Assembly: GCA_025617745.1 (NCBI GenBank)
Contig: CM046869.1
Span: forward strand, 13,163,168-13,227,167
Length of the DNA: 64,000 nt
DNA from: Heliocidaris erythrogramma
Taxonomy: Eukaryota; Echinodermata; Echinoidea; Camarodonta; Echinometridae
Direction of reading: 5' to 3'
Positions within the stretch are counted from its first letter, which is position 1; every line of letters begins with the position of its first letter. The notes beneath the pieces were generated by a model. It saw nothing but the letters and a program-made list of their open reading frames with translations, did no database searches and had not been told where the DNA came from. This document shows positions 33,953 through 45,031 of the stretch, piece after piece. A program made the position numbers and the translations under genes.

Positions 33953-35647
33953 GAGATATATTAAGGAGTTTTGGGGGTCTTTGGTTTTAAAAGTTAAAAA
34001 GAAATTGGTTTTATGGGAAGGAAGGGGTTTGACTTTGTTGGGGAAAGTGGGGATTATTAACTCTTGTATATTTTCTTTGTTTTATTATGCGGCAATGATT
34101 TATTTACCAAAGGAGGATTTCTTTCGTGTTACTTTGAGTTTGGTCTTTGAATTTATTTGGGGGAAGAAGACAGAGTTAGTGAAAAGGGACGTTTTTTATT
34201 TAGAGTATAGTAAAGGGGGTTTGGGTTTGGTGAATTTAAAGACTAAGATGGAGTCTTTATTTATTTGTAATATGTTTCCGTTTTTATCGGATGTAGACAA
34301 TGCTTCAGTGAACTTTATGTTGTTTCGATATTTTATGGGTTGTAGTTTAAGAGTTCAGTTTCCTTTTTTGTACAATAATTTAGTTCCACATTCCGATCGT
34401 TTATCTGTTTCGTATCTTTCTGCTTTAGGAATTATTAAGTATTTGTTTTCAATTAATCAGTCTTTTATGTATAAATCGGTTAAAGAGGTGGCCAATCTGC
34501 TGGTTCGGGCCGAGTGCACACCACGTGTGGTCTCGGCCCGACCCCGCGATTGGGAGACAGTCTTTTGTATGATTTTCCACCCTTTGTTATGTAATGTTTT
34601 GAAATCGTTTTGTTGGAAATTTGTTCACGAAGCTTTTGTCACGGGGGTTAAACGTTTACGTTGGGGGTTGGGGGATGGGAAATGTTGTTTTTGTTCTCGT
34701 TTTGAAGGTTTACATCATATTCTTTGGGAATGTAACTCTGTTTATATCATTTTATGTTGGGTTTATAAGGTTACGGTTAAGTTGATAGGAACACAAGTTA
34801 TGTTTAATGAGAATTTATTTTTATATGGTTGTTCAAATATTCATTTAGACGCTTCTGTTTGGGCAAGGGTTTGGTTTATTTATATTATTGTTAAGAAATT
34901 ATTATGGAGGCGGCGATGTATGTTTAGGTTTGATAAACAGTTTATGTCTGAAGATGAATTTTTTGTTAGAGTGAAGGACGAAATTCAGTTACGTCTACTT
35001 ATTGATTTGAGGAGGTGGTCGCGGGATAAGTTTCGTAAAATTTGGGTTGAAGGGGGGAGTTTTTGTAAAGTTTTAGGGGATGATGTTTTGTTACTTTTGC
35101 CATAAAAACAGGCTTCGGATGTGAATGAGAAGGAAGAAAAGTGGCCGGGTTATGGGAGCGGTGTAAGAGTTGTGTATGTGAGTGCGTGTATAAGAGGAAT
35201 GTGAGGTAAACCCGGGATTTGAGAGTATGGTTTGAGAGTGTTTGGGTTGAGCGTGGCGTGGCGTCGCGGGGAGCTGTCATGTGTGGGAATTGACCGGGGT
35301 GGCTGTCGGTGTCGACAGTCCCTGGTCTTTTCTCCCTTGACGGTTTCCCTTGACGCCATGGTGAATGATAGTGTGTGTACAAGTGGAGATTGAGAGTTTC
35401 TTATGAACGAGTGGTTTTTTGTGTGTAAGTTGCCGAGGCATGTTTTCTAGTGGGTTATGTAAATTATAATTTGATTAATGTTAATAGATCACCACCTCAA
35501 TATTTGTTATATATTACTTTGTTTACAATGTTTCATTTACAGTATACTGTCTATACTGTACTTTGTATTTATATTGTTTGCATTTTTTGTAAATATGTAA
35601 ATAAGAGAATATATGTAAATAAAACAGGTAATTGTACCTGAAAGAAA
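33953..35647 (+). mobile_element. U2-targeted LINE copy 1, 5'-truncated (Tx1/Keno type)
   Basis: It holds the last third of ORF2 (open from 33981 to 35105: RT thumb region and C-terminal domain with CCFCSRFEGLHHILWEC, a C-x2-C-x7-H-x4-C knuckle) plus the 3' UTR. The 3' end (GTACCTGAAAGAAA) joins U2 at AGTATCTG (35648). Sequence 33953-34550 and from about 35035 to the end is almost identical to LINE copy 4; the stretch between is clearly diverged. The 5' flank is minisatellite, not U2. Confidence 0.92.
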
Positions 35648-35801
35648 AGTATCTGTTCTTTTCAGCTTAATATCTGAAACGCGACTCACCGAGTCGCTTG
35701 TATATTAAACTGATTTTTGAACCAAGGCCATGGAATAGGGGCTTGCTCCATCCTGGCCACGGGTTGGCCCGGTATTGCAGTACCTCCGGGATCGGCCCAC
35801 C
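35648..35801 (+). pseudogene. U2 snRNA, 3' part (locus 1)
   Basis: U2 from nucleotide 35 (AGTATCTG) to the 3' end. It is identical or nearly so to the intact gene, with the Sm site GATTTTTGA. The 5' part is absent, replaced by LINE copy 1. Confidence 0.95.
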
Positions 35802-36199
35802 CCTAAGGGGGTAATAATAAACCAAAGAAAGAATCCTCCCTGTCCCCTCACCTCTCCATCTCCTCTCCACTAGTTGGTTTTAAAGATATTACCCATATTT
35901 CGAAGGGTAATGGCATCAGAAAATTACAGTGTTATTATAGTCTTTCTCTGTGACAACCATATTTCTGTTGGACTGTATATATAATAATATATAGCTTTGA
36001 ATACAGTATCTGTATTTTACCTGTCAAATGTCTACAGAAAGTAGAAGAATCCCGTAGTGGTTCATGTATTTTCATTACGGGGATATATTGTGTCATGTCT
36101 CTCTTTCTATGCGTCTTGTTCTCGATACATTCCCCTTCTGTATTAATAATGATGATGATGATGATGATAATAATGATAGTAATAATAATAATAATACTC

Positions 36200-37370
36200 G
36201 ACAAGGAAAGAGCCTACATCAAGGGAATGTACAAGAGATCTGGCAAGGCAGAGGTCTATTCCCAGCATCAGAGCAGAGTCTGGCGGACCAGGTACATGTG
36301 ATACAAAGAAATGAATTATTGACAGAAGTCGAGAGGGAGGAGACCAAACGAAGGGTGGGCGTACCGGTAGCAGTGACAAGAAAGGGAAGAAGAGCAGAGA
36401 GAAGCGACAGCTCCGAAAGAAACAGCACATAAAATACGCCTACTGATAGACTATAGGCGAGGAGCAGAAAGAGATAAAAGGGAGATTGTTGGAGATTTAA
36501 AAAAGTGTAACCCCTAGTCTAAAAGCAATACCAAGAGAGAAACTTTTGAAAGAAACTCAAAACGTCAACTCGGTAATAAAGTTTCTCTCCTCAGGTAGCA
36601 TTGAAGATACCAATGACCTTATCTATGCTGGAGCAACCCTAATAACAGAGAGGCTAGGTGTCAGAAAACGGGACAAAACAACAAAATCTCTCCATGGAAT
36701 GCGAGACTTGAAAACCAGGTAAAGGGATGGAGAAAAGATCTATCGAGATTGACAGAGATCCAGAACGGTCATAGCAGAATGAATGATTTACCAACATCTC
36801 GATAACCAAGATAACGCCATGGGAACAGAAGGGATGTGCGAGAGGAAGCAGGGGTACAAAGGATCAACTATACATCGACAAAGGAGGGATGAAAGACAGT
36901 AAGAAAAGGAAAACAAACTTGGCAATGGCATGGATCGACTAGAGGAAAGCCGATGACATTGTCCCACACTCCTGGATCAACGAGTCTCTGGAAATGCTGG
37001 GGGTTGTAGACAACATCAGAAGGTTCCTCAGCAAAAGTATAATTATACTTGATGGAGAACGAAGCTGGAAAGCAACGGTGAAGTGCTTAGGAGAGGTCAC
37101 TATCAAGAGAGGAATCTTTCAAGGAGATGGTTTATTTCCACTGTTGTTTGTGCTGGCTATGACCCCATTATCACAGGTGCAAAGGAGATCCAGACTTGGT
37201 TTTTAATTCAAAAGCAAGGCAAAGATCAATCATCTGTTAAACATGGATGACTTGAAATTATTTGGGAAGTCGGAGCGCGACATAGATTCTCTTATCAACC
37301 TTGTTCGAATCTTCAGTGAAGACATCGGTATGCAGTTTGGGCTGATTCGATCAGTAATGGTGACGTCATG
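36200..37370 (+). mobile_element. fossil LINE reverse-transcriptase fragment in U2 spacer (copy 1)
   Basis: Begins with a piece encoding a KRSGKAEVYSQHQSRV-like block and NELLTEVEREETKRRV, and ends with an RT segment: LGVVDNIRRFLSKS, IKRGIFQGDGLFPLLFVL, INHLLNMDDLKLFGKSE, SEDIGMQFGL. The MDDLK box corresponds to the catalytic (F/Y)xDD. Only part of the RT is present, with stops between blocks. It belongs to a non-LTR family different from the U2-targeted LINEs. Confidence 0.8.
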
Positions 37371-37497
37371 AGACATCATAAAGGTCGCTATTCATATCCG
37401 TATTCATTCTTCGGTGTATCCTTTGTCTTGGTTCATGAATATGTAGAAGGGTTGCGTGTGTCGTACATTTAGCATGTTAGGCCATGAATTTATAATA

Positions 37498-38310
37498 CAC
37501 TAAAGGAAAAAAGAAACTTTTAAAAGTTCAAGAGATCACCAAATTAAATTCTCTGCATGGAAATGTACCAAATTTGGATATAATGTTGATTCAATGCATG
37601 GCTTTAAATGACAGTCAATAACAAAAAGTTTTCTTCAATGCCACAAAAGAAATGTGCACTGAAGCAAAGGACTCTCTAATCCCCAAGTCACAAAGACAAA
37701 CTGCAGCCTTGTACACCATATGCATGTCAATGAATGAAACAAAAGAATTTCAAAAGGGATTTGCACCCCTCGAGCAAGAGGATATTGATGTTCTGCCATG
37801 GTGCGCCCGTTCACCAGACCTTTCCCCAATTGAACATCTCTGGGAAGAGCTTGGTCGACGTGTGTCAACCCATCAATCAACCCATCAATAGGGAGACGCT
37901 CATTGCAGCACTGCAAGAGGAATGGAACAATGTTCCCCAGGCTACCATCGCGAATCTGATCGGAAGCATGCGAAGACGGTGTACAGCTTGCCAGCAAGCT
38001 AGAGGTGGACATACTGGCTATTAATCTGTTTGGATATGAACTTGCAAATCCCTTTTGAAATTCTTTTGTTTCATTCATTGACATGCATATGGTGTACAAG
38101 GCTGCAGTTTGTCTTTGTGACTTGGGGATTAGAGAGTCCTTTGCTTCAGTGCACATTTCTTTTGTGGCATTGAAGAAAACTTTTTGTTATTGACTGTCAT
38201 TTAAAGCCATGCATTGAATAAACATTATATCCAAATTTGGTACATTTCCATGCAGAGAATTTAATTTGGTGATCTCTTGAACTTTTATAAGTTTCTTTTT
38301 TCCTTTAGTG
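37498..38310. mobile_element. Tc1-like element with about 270-bp TIRs, internally deleted
   Basis: The ends CACTAAAGGAAAAAAGAAAC are inverted over about 270 bp (37498-37768 and 38043-38310). It is flanked by TA. The empty site is visible in the spacers at 54290 and 63890. Between the arms lies the end of a Tc1 transposase: ARSPDLSPIEHLWEELGRR (with the third catalytic acidic position in the PIEHLW context), then in another frame LIAALQEEWNNVPQATI and a C-terminal RGGHTGY. The N-terminal two thirds are missing, so it is non-autonomous. Confidence 0.93.
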
Positions 38311-38547
38311 TATATAAAAAAGATAGAAAATGATCTTATTATCACATAAATGAGTAAAGTCATTCTCCTCAAATGTTAGTTCATATTTTTTCCTTCTTGG
38401 AATATGCCATTTGTTTTTTGATAGCTTATACCGTTTTTAAGTTATCGTAGGAAAATGAGCACCAAAAGTCGGTACAGCAGACTCTTCATCACCAATTTGT
38501 CCGAGCATTTTGATTCGAGTATATTTTTCAAATGAGCACCAATGGGT

Positions 38548-38575
38548 ATCGCTTCTCGGCTTTTTGGCTAAGATC
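38548..38575 (+). pseudogene. U2 snRNA, first 28 nt (locus 2)
   Basis: U2 nucleotides 1-28, ending GATC, with one change (GGCTTTTTGG for GGCCTTTTGG). LINE copy 2 follows directly. The upstream block with TTGTCCGAGCATTTTGATTC is conserved. Confidence 0.93.
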
Positions 38576-40022
38576 TAGTCAAAATGCCGCTGCTACGAAG
38601 GAGAAGTCTGAACGTCTGTTTAATGGAGGAGGTGGATATTTTTACTGTCTTGAAGGATGCTGGAATCAGAGCTGAAGTATTGGAAGCAATTCAGAAGTTG
38701 CCTGGGAGGAAAGTTGACTTAACTTTTACCAACGAGCAAGAGAAAGAGATCGCAAGGAAAAGACTGACGGAAGGACGAATACCACGGCCTACGCTTCGGA
38801 CGTGCGGGTAGTCACAGTGCTACATGTGCCCCATGAAGCGGGGGAGGAGGAGGTTCGATACATCATGGGCCGATATGGGAGAGTACTCGCGGGGCGTAGA
38901 CTCACCTAATATACAGAGACCACCCAACCATTTTCAATGGAATTCGACGGTACCGAGTGGAGGTTAAAAACAACATACCATCGATCCTCATGCTGGGGGG
39001 CCGTTCGTGCTGGGTAAGGTATGAGGGACAGAACCGAACATGTCACCGTTGTGGGGAGACGGATCATGAAGCAAGAGACTGCCAAATCGTAAAGTGTTAT
39101 AAATGTTTACGAACTGGGCACATGGCTAGAGAGTGCACAAATCTGGTCATGTGCCTAGTATGCCAGGAGGAGGGGCACAGCAGTAGGCAGTGCCCGATCA
39201 GCTTCGCGAACAAGGCTAAGCCGACGTCAGAGTGGACCAGCCAGCCGGCTGGCCAATTAGACAACCCCGACAACGAGCCACATAGTCAGCCAGAACAGAG
39301 TCCACAGATGGAGACATACCGGGACACGAACGGGAGTATGACGAGCCGTTTCACGGGGTGAAGCCAAGAAGGAAGAGGAGAAAAGATTCAGTATATCGCA
39401 TTTCTTCTCAATTTGTTCGCTTAATGTTCATGGTTTAAATGATAAGTTGAAGTGTAAAAATATTGTTTCCTTTTTGAAGATTTTTGAGTTTGATATTGTG
39501 TTATTACAAGAAACGTATTTAAGTTCCAGTAATATTCAGTTTTTTAAAGGGCTTTGGGGGACCAGTTTTCTTTTCGTCTGCTGTGTCAAATCACTCGTGC
39601 GGTGTTATTATTCCCTTTAAACCTAAAGTTACCTTTTACATTTTCACAATTTCGTTGCGATTTCGAGGGGCGTTTTGTTTCGGTTTTGTGTTCATTTAAT
39701 GATTTCTCTTTTCGTATTTGTAATGTTTATGCTCCTTGTGTTCCTTCTGTTCGGGTTGATTTCTTTGAGAGCTTATTCTATTATGTTAGGGGAAGGATTC
39801 CGGTTATTTTGGGTGGGGATTTTAATTGTGTTCTGTTTTCTAAAGATAAGTCTGGGGTGGGTTTAAATACTTCTTGTTTTGTTGGGGGAAATTCTTTGCG
39901 TTCATTCATTAAGTTGTTTAATTTATTTGATTCTTGGTTGTCGGTGGGTTCGGTCGATGCGGGACATACGTGGTTTCACCTTGGTAAGTAATAAAGCTCC
40001 CGCATCGACCGAATCTACGTCG
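38576..40022 (+). mobile_element. U2-targeted LINE copy 2, 5' half only
   Basis: It starts right after U2 nucleotide 28. ORF1 begins with ATG at 38584 (MEEVDIFTVLKDAG), is stopped at 38811 and shifted, then continues at 38957-39361 with three zinc knuckles (CHRCGETDHEARDC, CYKCLRTGHMAREC, CLVCQEEGHSSRQC). ORF2 begins near 39400 (CSLNVHGLNDKLKCKN) and holds the endonuclease up to the GHTWFHLGK region. It is broken near 39540-39610, and the copy ends abruptly in the endonuclease at about 40022 against U2 promoter sequence. ORF1 differs strongly from copy 4, while the ORF2 part is nearly identical to it. Confidence 0.9.
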
Positions 40023-40080
40023 CACCAATTTGTCTGAGCATTTTGATTCGAGTATATTTTTCAAATGAGCACCAATGGGT
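40023..40080 (+). promoter_or_regulatory. U2 upstream promoter block (locus 3)
   Basis: The 58 bp before U2 locus 3 match the other U2 loci (TTTGTCTGAGCATTTTGATT, AATGAGCACCAATGGGT). The fusion to LINE copy 2 falls at CAC, shared by both sides, leaving just this proximal block. Confidence 0.7.
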
Positions 40081-40108
40081 ATCGCTTCTCGGCCTTTTGG
40101 TTAAGATC
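40081..40108 (+). pseudogene. U2 snRNA, first 28 nt (locus 3)
   Basis: U2 nucleotides 1-28 with one change (GGTTAAGATC). LINE copy 3 follows directly. Confidence 0.93.
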
Positions 40109-41852
40109 TATTAACCAGGATGTCTCTGCAGCGCCCAAGGAGTGTTCATGTTGTTCTGATGGAGGAGGTGGATGTGTTCCATGTTTTGAAGGAGGCGGGT
40201 GTCGATGCGGCAGAGGATTTGGAAGCGGTTCAGAAGTTACCTGGTGGAAGAGTGGACGTGACTTTCAGAACAGAAGAAAAGAGACAGCGGTTTTTACCTA
40301 AGCTCCAGAGGGATCGGCGAACAGTGACTACGTCATATTCTACGTCAAGATTGTCACAATTTTGCACGTGCCGCATGAGATTGATGATAACCACGTGAGG
40401 TATATCTTGATGAAGTATGGCAAGGTGCTGGCGGGACGCCAACTACAGTTATAAAAAAGATTGTAATATTGATTTGCAGCTGCAGGATGTTTTCATTAAT
40501 TCTATTCGTTCATGTTTAAGTCATGATGATTCAGTTTTGGAAGTATATAATTGTGTTTTTTCTGTTTGGAAATTATCAGATTCTCAACGTACTGCAGTTG
40601 TTATTCTTTTACCAAAAGGGGGATATCTTAGATCCAGTAAATAAATCCAGTCGATTATAAAATTATTTCAAAGATTTTACAATTACGTATTTCAGGGGTT
40701 TTGTGTACTATTATTAATGAATTTCAAACCTGTTCTGTTCCGGATCGATCAATTCATTTAAATTTGTGTTTAATTCGAGATATAATTGATGTTATTAAGT
40801 TAAACCACGGTCCTTGTGCTATTATTTCAATGGACCAGAGCAAGGCATTTGATAGAGTTGATTGGAGTTTTCTTTTTAAAATTTTGAAGAAATTTAATTT
40901 TGGTTGTAATTTTGTTAAATAGATTCAAATTCTTTATAATGATATTACGAGTTTTATTTCAATTAATAATAAGTTAAGTGATTCAGTTAGTATAAAAAGA
41001 GGGGTAAGGCAGGGCTGCCCCCTTTCGCCAATTTTGTATGTCTTATTTATTGAACCTCTGTTGCAATATATTTTGTCCAACAATAATATAAGAGGTTTTC
41101 ATATTTCGGGTGGGGGAGGGAAGAAAGTTAAAATTTTACAGTATGCAGACGATGCAACCTGCATTGCCACTTCACAAGTCGATATAGTTAATTATTTTAA
41201 GTGTTTTAATGTTTTTGAAAAGGCAACGGGGGCTTCATTGAATTTAAGAAAGACACAGGGACTAAAATTGGGGGATTTTGTAGGGAGAAAATTAAAAGGG
41301 GAAATCAATTGGGTGGAAGATAACATTAACATCAATGGTATTTGGACTGATAATAGTATTTGTAATTTCTGGAAATCATTATTTTTGAAAGCAAAGAAAA
41401 AATTAATGAGGATTAACTTTATTTGGGAAAGTGGGCATAATTAATTCGTGTATATTTTCTTTATTTTATTATGCGGCTAGTGTATATGTTCCAAATGATG
41501 TTTTTGTTAGAGATGTTTTGAAACTTGTTTTTACATTTTTGTGGGAGGGAAAAACGGAATTGGTTGCTCGGGATGTTATCTTTTTGAAATGTGAAAAAGG
41601 GGGATTAGGGCTTGAAGATTTCGAGAAAAAAGTCTTTATTTATTTACATGCTTCCTTTTCTAAAAATGGGTGTGTAAGAGTGGTTATTGAAATGTGCTCG
41701 TATTGTTTTTTATTTTTATTATGAAGATTTTTTTTCTTTGGTCATCTCGACAGTCTCTTATATACTTTTAATCATTGTAATATTGAATTGTATATATTGT
41801 AAATAGTTTGTTTGATTATGAATAAATCAAGTTGAAAAATACTTGAAAGAAA
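40109..41852 (+). mobile_element. U2-targeted LINE copy 3, internally deleted, separate lineage
   Basis: Starts after U2 nucleotide 28; ORF1 ATG at 40120 (MSLQRPRSVHVVLMEEVDVF). ORF1 is cut near 40440 and joined to the middle of ORF2. RT blocks remain: ISMDQSKAFDRVDWSF, LFIEPLLQYIL, LQYADDATCIATSQVD (catalytic YADD), with several stops. A second deletion removes the C-terminal domain, and the 3' UTR differs from copies 1 and 4. The 3' end CTTGAAAGAAA joins U2 at AGTATCTG, as in the other copies. Confidence 0.9.
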
Positions 41853-42006
41853 AGTATCTGTTCTTTTCAGCTTAATATCTGAAACGCGACTCACCGAGTC
41901 GCTTGTATATTAAACTGATTTTTGAAGCAAGGCCATGGAATAGGGGCTTGCTCCATCCTGGCTACGGGTTGGCCCGGTATTGCAGTACCTCCGGGATCGG
42001 CCCACC
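41853..42006 (+). pseudogene. U2 snRNA, 3' part (locus 3)
   Basis: U2 from AGTATCTG to the 3' end, with a few changes (GAAGCAAGG, GGCTACGGG) compared with the intact gene. Confidence 0.93.
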
Positions 42007-42142
42007 CCTATAAGGGGGTAATAATAAACCAAAGAAAGAAACCTCCCTGTCCCCTCGCCTCTCCATCTCCTCTCCACTAGTTGGTTAATATTACCCATAT
42101 TTCGAAGGGTAATGGCATCAGAAAACTACAGTGTTATTATTC

Positions 42143-42662
42143 CCTAATTCGTCCCTCAAACGTGAATAAAATATTTCCTAAAACGCAACCCTAATCCCTG
42201 TGAAGACCTGAAAAGCAAATACATATAATATAAACAAACTTTATATAATAGGGCTGGACCTAGCTTCGATGGCAACGACGGACGTCAAAACACGTGGAGT
42301 TTTTTGGAGTTACTTCATAATACTTCTCACTTCATACTTCATACATCTCATCAATGTATTTTTGCATTAAAAGTAAATTTTTGGAGTTAATTCATACTAC
42401 TTCTCATTTCATACTTCATACATCTTATCAATGTATTTTTGCTTTAAAAGTAAATTTCACTGTGATATGATTATCTAGTTATTATTATGCAATCTGCTAA
42501 TTTTTCATGCGGACGATTTAACAACGTCCGCCGCTGAGAAATCGAACCAAGTCAATGACGATTCACTCCTTCTCACCCTTGTAACACACATGTGGTCATT
42601 CAACCTGTAAATACATTCCTATTATGTAAATAGGGATTAGTCTCGCTCTTCTAAGGAAATAC
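42143..42662. mobile_element. short (about 516 bp) non-autonomous element in U2 spacer
   Basis: The left end (CTAATTCGTCCCTCAAACG to about 42276) and the right end (ACGTCCGCCGCTGAGAAATC to GAAATACAT) are the same as the ends of the following 10.4-kb element. Near the termini TATTTCCTAAAACGC...CTAATCCCT at the left and AGGGATTAG...AAGGAAATA at the right form an imperfect inverted repeat. A 77-bp tandem duplication lies inside (42304-42457). It looks like a deletion derivative of its neighbour. Confidence 0.7.
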
Positions 42663-43482
42663 ATTAATTCGTCCCTCAAACGTGAATATATTATTTCTTA
42701 AAACGCAACCCTAATCCCTGTGAAGACCTGAAAAGCAAATACATATAATATAAATCAACTTTATATAATAGGGCTGGACGTAACTTCGATGGCAACACCA
42801 TCCCCAGGTCAATCATTAAAGAACGGGCCTGAAAGCTGAATTTAGCGATTATGACAATCTTAGATTAACTAAATATCAAGATGAAGGTATTTTGGCTTGA
42901 ATCACTTACAAATTCCAATTTATTTCAGTCATTATGTTCACAGGCTAGATCTTTCCACGTAACATAAAAGTCCAGAAAACATGGACAGCGAATTTACAGA
43001 GATATAGTCTCAACTTTCTAGTAATATGCTGATGACTTAAATATTAGCGTTACTTTCAGTGGGATTTCATTCTCAAACTTTTAGCTTATATTGCTATAAC
43101 GACCCTGCATCCTTCACAGAAAGGATATTGACATGGCACATAATGATCAGAAAAGTGGATATTTGTCTGGTTAACAAAAGTTATGTTCATTTACTTCATT
43201 GAATATTAAAATTATCCATAATTATTTTGATTCATGTAATATTTTAGAGTAATAAATTTTATTCTGTAATTGGCTGCTTGAAACTTTTGTATTAAAAAAT
43301 GTGAAAATACTATTTTCAATAAAAATGCTAAGTTCAGGTCATCTGTTATAATATTATTCATACATTTATATATAACATGATATCTCTTCATCATATTTAG
43401 CATATACATGTACTTCAGCTTGCCAAAATTTACATGCGTTAATACCCATCATTATAGTGGCAACGATCTGTCTGTCACTCAC

Positions 43483-43558
43483 CTGCTCCGTCATTTCAAT
43501 CTGCTGTAATTTACTATATGTATCGCAAAGCGATTTCCACAAGCTAAACTCTCTTCTT
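43483..43558 (-). other. exon-like segment inside the 10.4-kb element
   Basis: It has a good 3' splice site (CTGTATAG) and 5' splice site (CAG|GTGAGT) on the minus strand. The 76 nt are open in phase 1 and encode RREFSLWKSLCDTYSKL, then QQIEMTEQ. No family recognised. Could be an exon of the element's own gene or of a captured host gene. Confidence 0.4.
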
Positions 43559-45031
43559 CTATACAGAAACAAGTAACTTAAACGATAACTTTAATGGTAC
43601 ATAAAGAACTTTTCCATTTTTCTTTCATTAATATTGACATCATACATACAAGTAATGGTAATTGTTAACACTTAAATAATCCCCAAATGCTCTTATATAG
43701 TGCCCGGTGGCTATCAACATACTCCGAGTTGGATAGTTATAATCGAACAAAATATTTGCATAATTACTCAGTTATTTTGAACTAATTCATTCTGAATTAA
43801 ACTTTACCAAGCATTCGAAGGTTAAATGTTGTAAAGCATCATCTTTTATTACGATTTTATAGTGACATTCTATTCATTTGGTTAGAAATATAGGACAAAA
43901 AGTATTAAGTCAAAGAGTCATAAATCATTTAGCTTACTGCTAATGTATTAATTGTTAATTATATAATTCACTATCGATTGATTGATTGAGTGATAAAAGT
44001 TTAACGACACTATCAACACAACAGTGTCATATAAGTGTCTGACATTAATAGATACAAAGTTTAATTTCATTAAAACGTTATAAACTTTACGTAAACTTTG
44101 ACTTATGTTATACATGAATATGAAAGTCTTAAGTTCTGAAATTCAGATCACAATGATTGGTATTGTATACACTTTATTCAATGTCCAAGTGGACTAACAT
44201 CAATAATTTATAGTTAATTCGTATAGATCATAAAATAGTATAAAAGGCAGTTTCTTTCCACCAAGGACTTACTTGATCCCCGAGTTACTGAGTTACTAGC
44301 CAACTGGGCGAGAGCTAGAACCTAGCCACTCCCAATGACTAGCCGAGAAGGACCAGACACCAACCAACCGACCATCGTGATAAAATACCACCACGTGTAT
44401 GATCTGTTGTGGGAGGAGTGAGAGTCCAACCGATGACCTACAGCAGATGAGTATCCACCATAGGCCCCAGCGCCCGGTTCACTTATGTATAACATTTTCC
44501 TTTGTAAAACAGAGTGGCAGTTTTGAACTTTCATTTTGTTTGAGTTTAATATCCATAGTACCGGTACATAAAATTCCATGAGTAGAAATATTTTTAAAAG
44601 GACTTAAAAACGAATGATATTTGTGTCTGCAATTTACTTTCTTTTGGATGTTTTGGACGAACTTTCTGTATGGTAGATGGTACGGATCCCCTACCCCATC
44701 TAATGTGCCATCTTATCGGCTCTTACAAGGTATGTTATGTGTATAGCTAATCAGGGACTTAAGGCCCCCTAAGATAACTCAAGCACGGACCAGAGGTCGT
44801 CCACTCTACCCAACATACTCAATCGTTGTCTTAAGGAAGACATTCACGTTTTAAAAAGAACCAAAAAGATGCAATTTGAAATACCATAAGTTTTCCCTAG
44901 CACAGAGTACTCATGAATAATATTACCATGTTAAAAGTATCACATATTGTGTATGTATTGGGTTGCATTGCCCTTTTTTCAATAAATGTTCGATTTTAGA
45001 TATACATGCATATATATTAACATTGTTTTAC

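Larger units (their letters stand above)
35802..38547 (+). repeat. U2 array spacer, copy 1
   Basis: Spacer between U2 locus 1 and 2: a 3' flank with the snRNA 3' box, an AAT/GAT microsatellite (36147-36196), the RT relic (36200-37370), the block GTGACGTCATGAGACATC, then the upstream region of the next U2. It is lengthened by a Tc1-like insertion at 37498-38310. Apart from that it matches the spacers at 59915-62009 and 62198-64000. Confidence 0.9.

Noticed and set aside
36143-36432. Small frames in the U2 spacers on both strands (also near 60245 and 62526)
   Set aside because: They run through the GAT/AAT microsatellite and the dead RT relic; not genes.
37635-38156. Two frames with identical N-termini on opposite strands
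   Set aside because: They are the two arms of the Tc1-like element's inverted repeats, not genes.
44322-44581. Overlapping frames on both strands near 44400
   Set aside because: No splice sites or recognisable motif; composition does not favour either strand.
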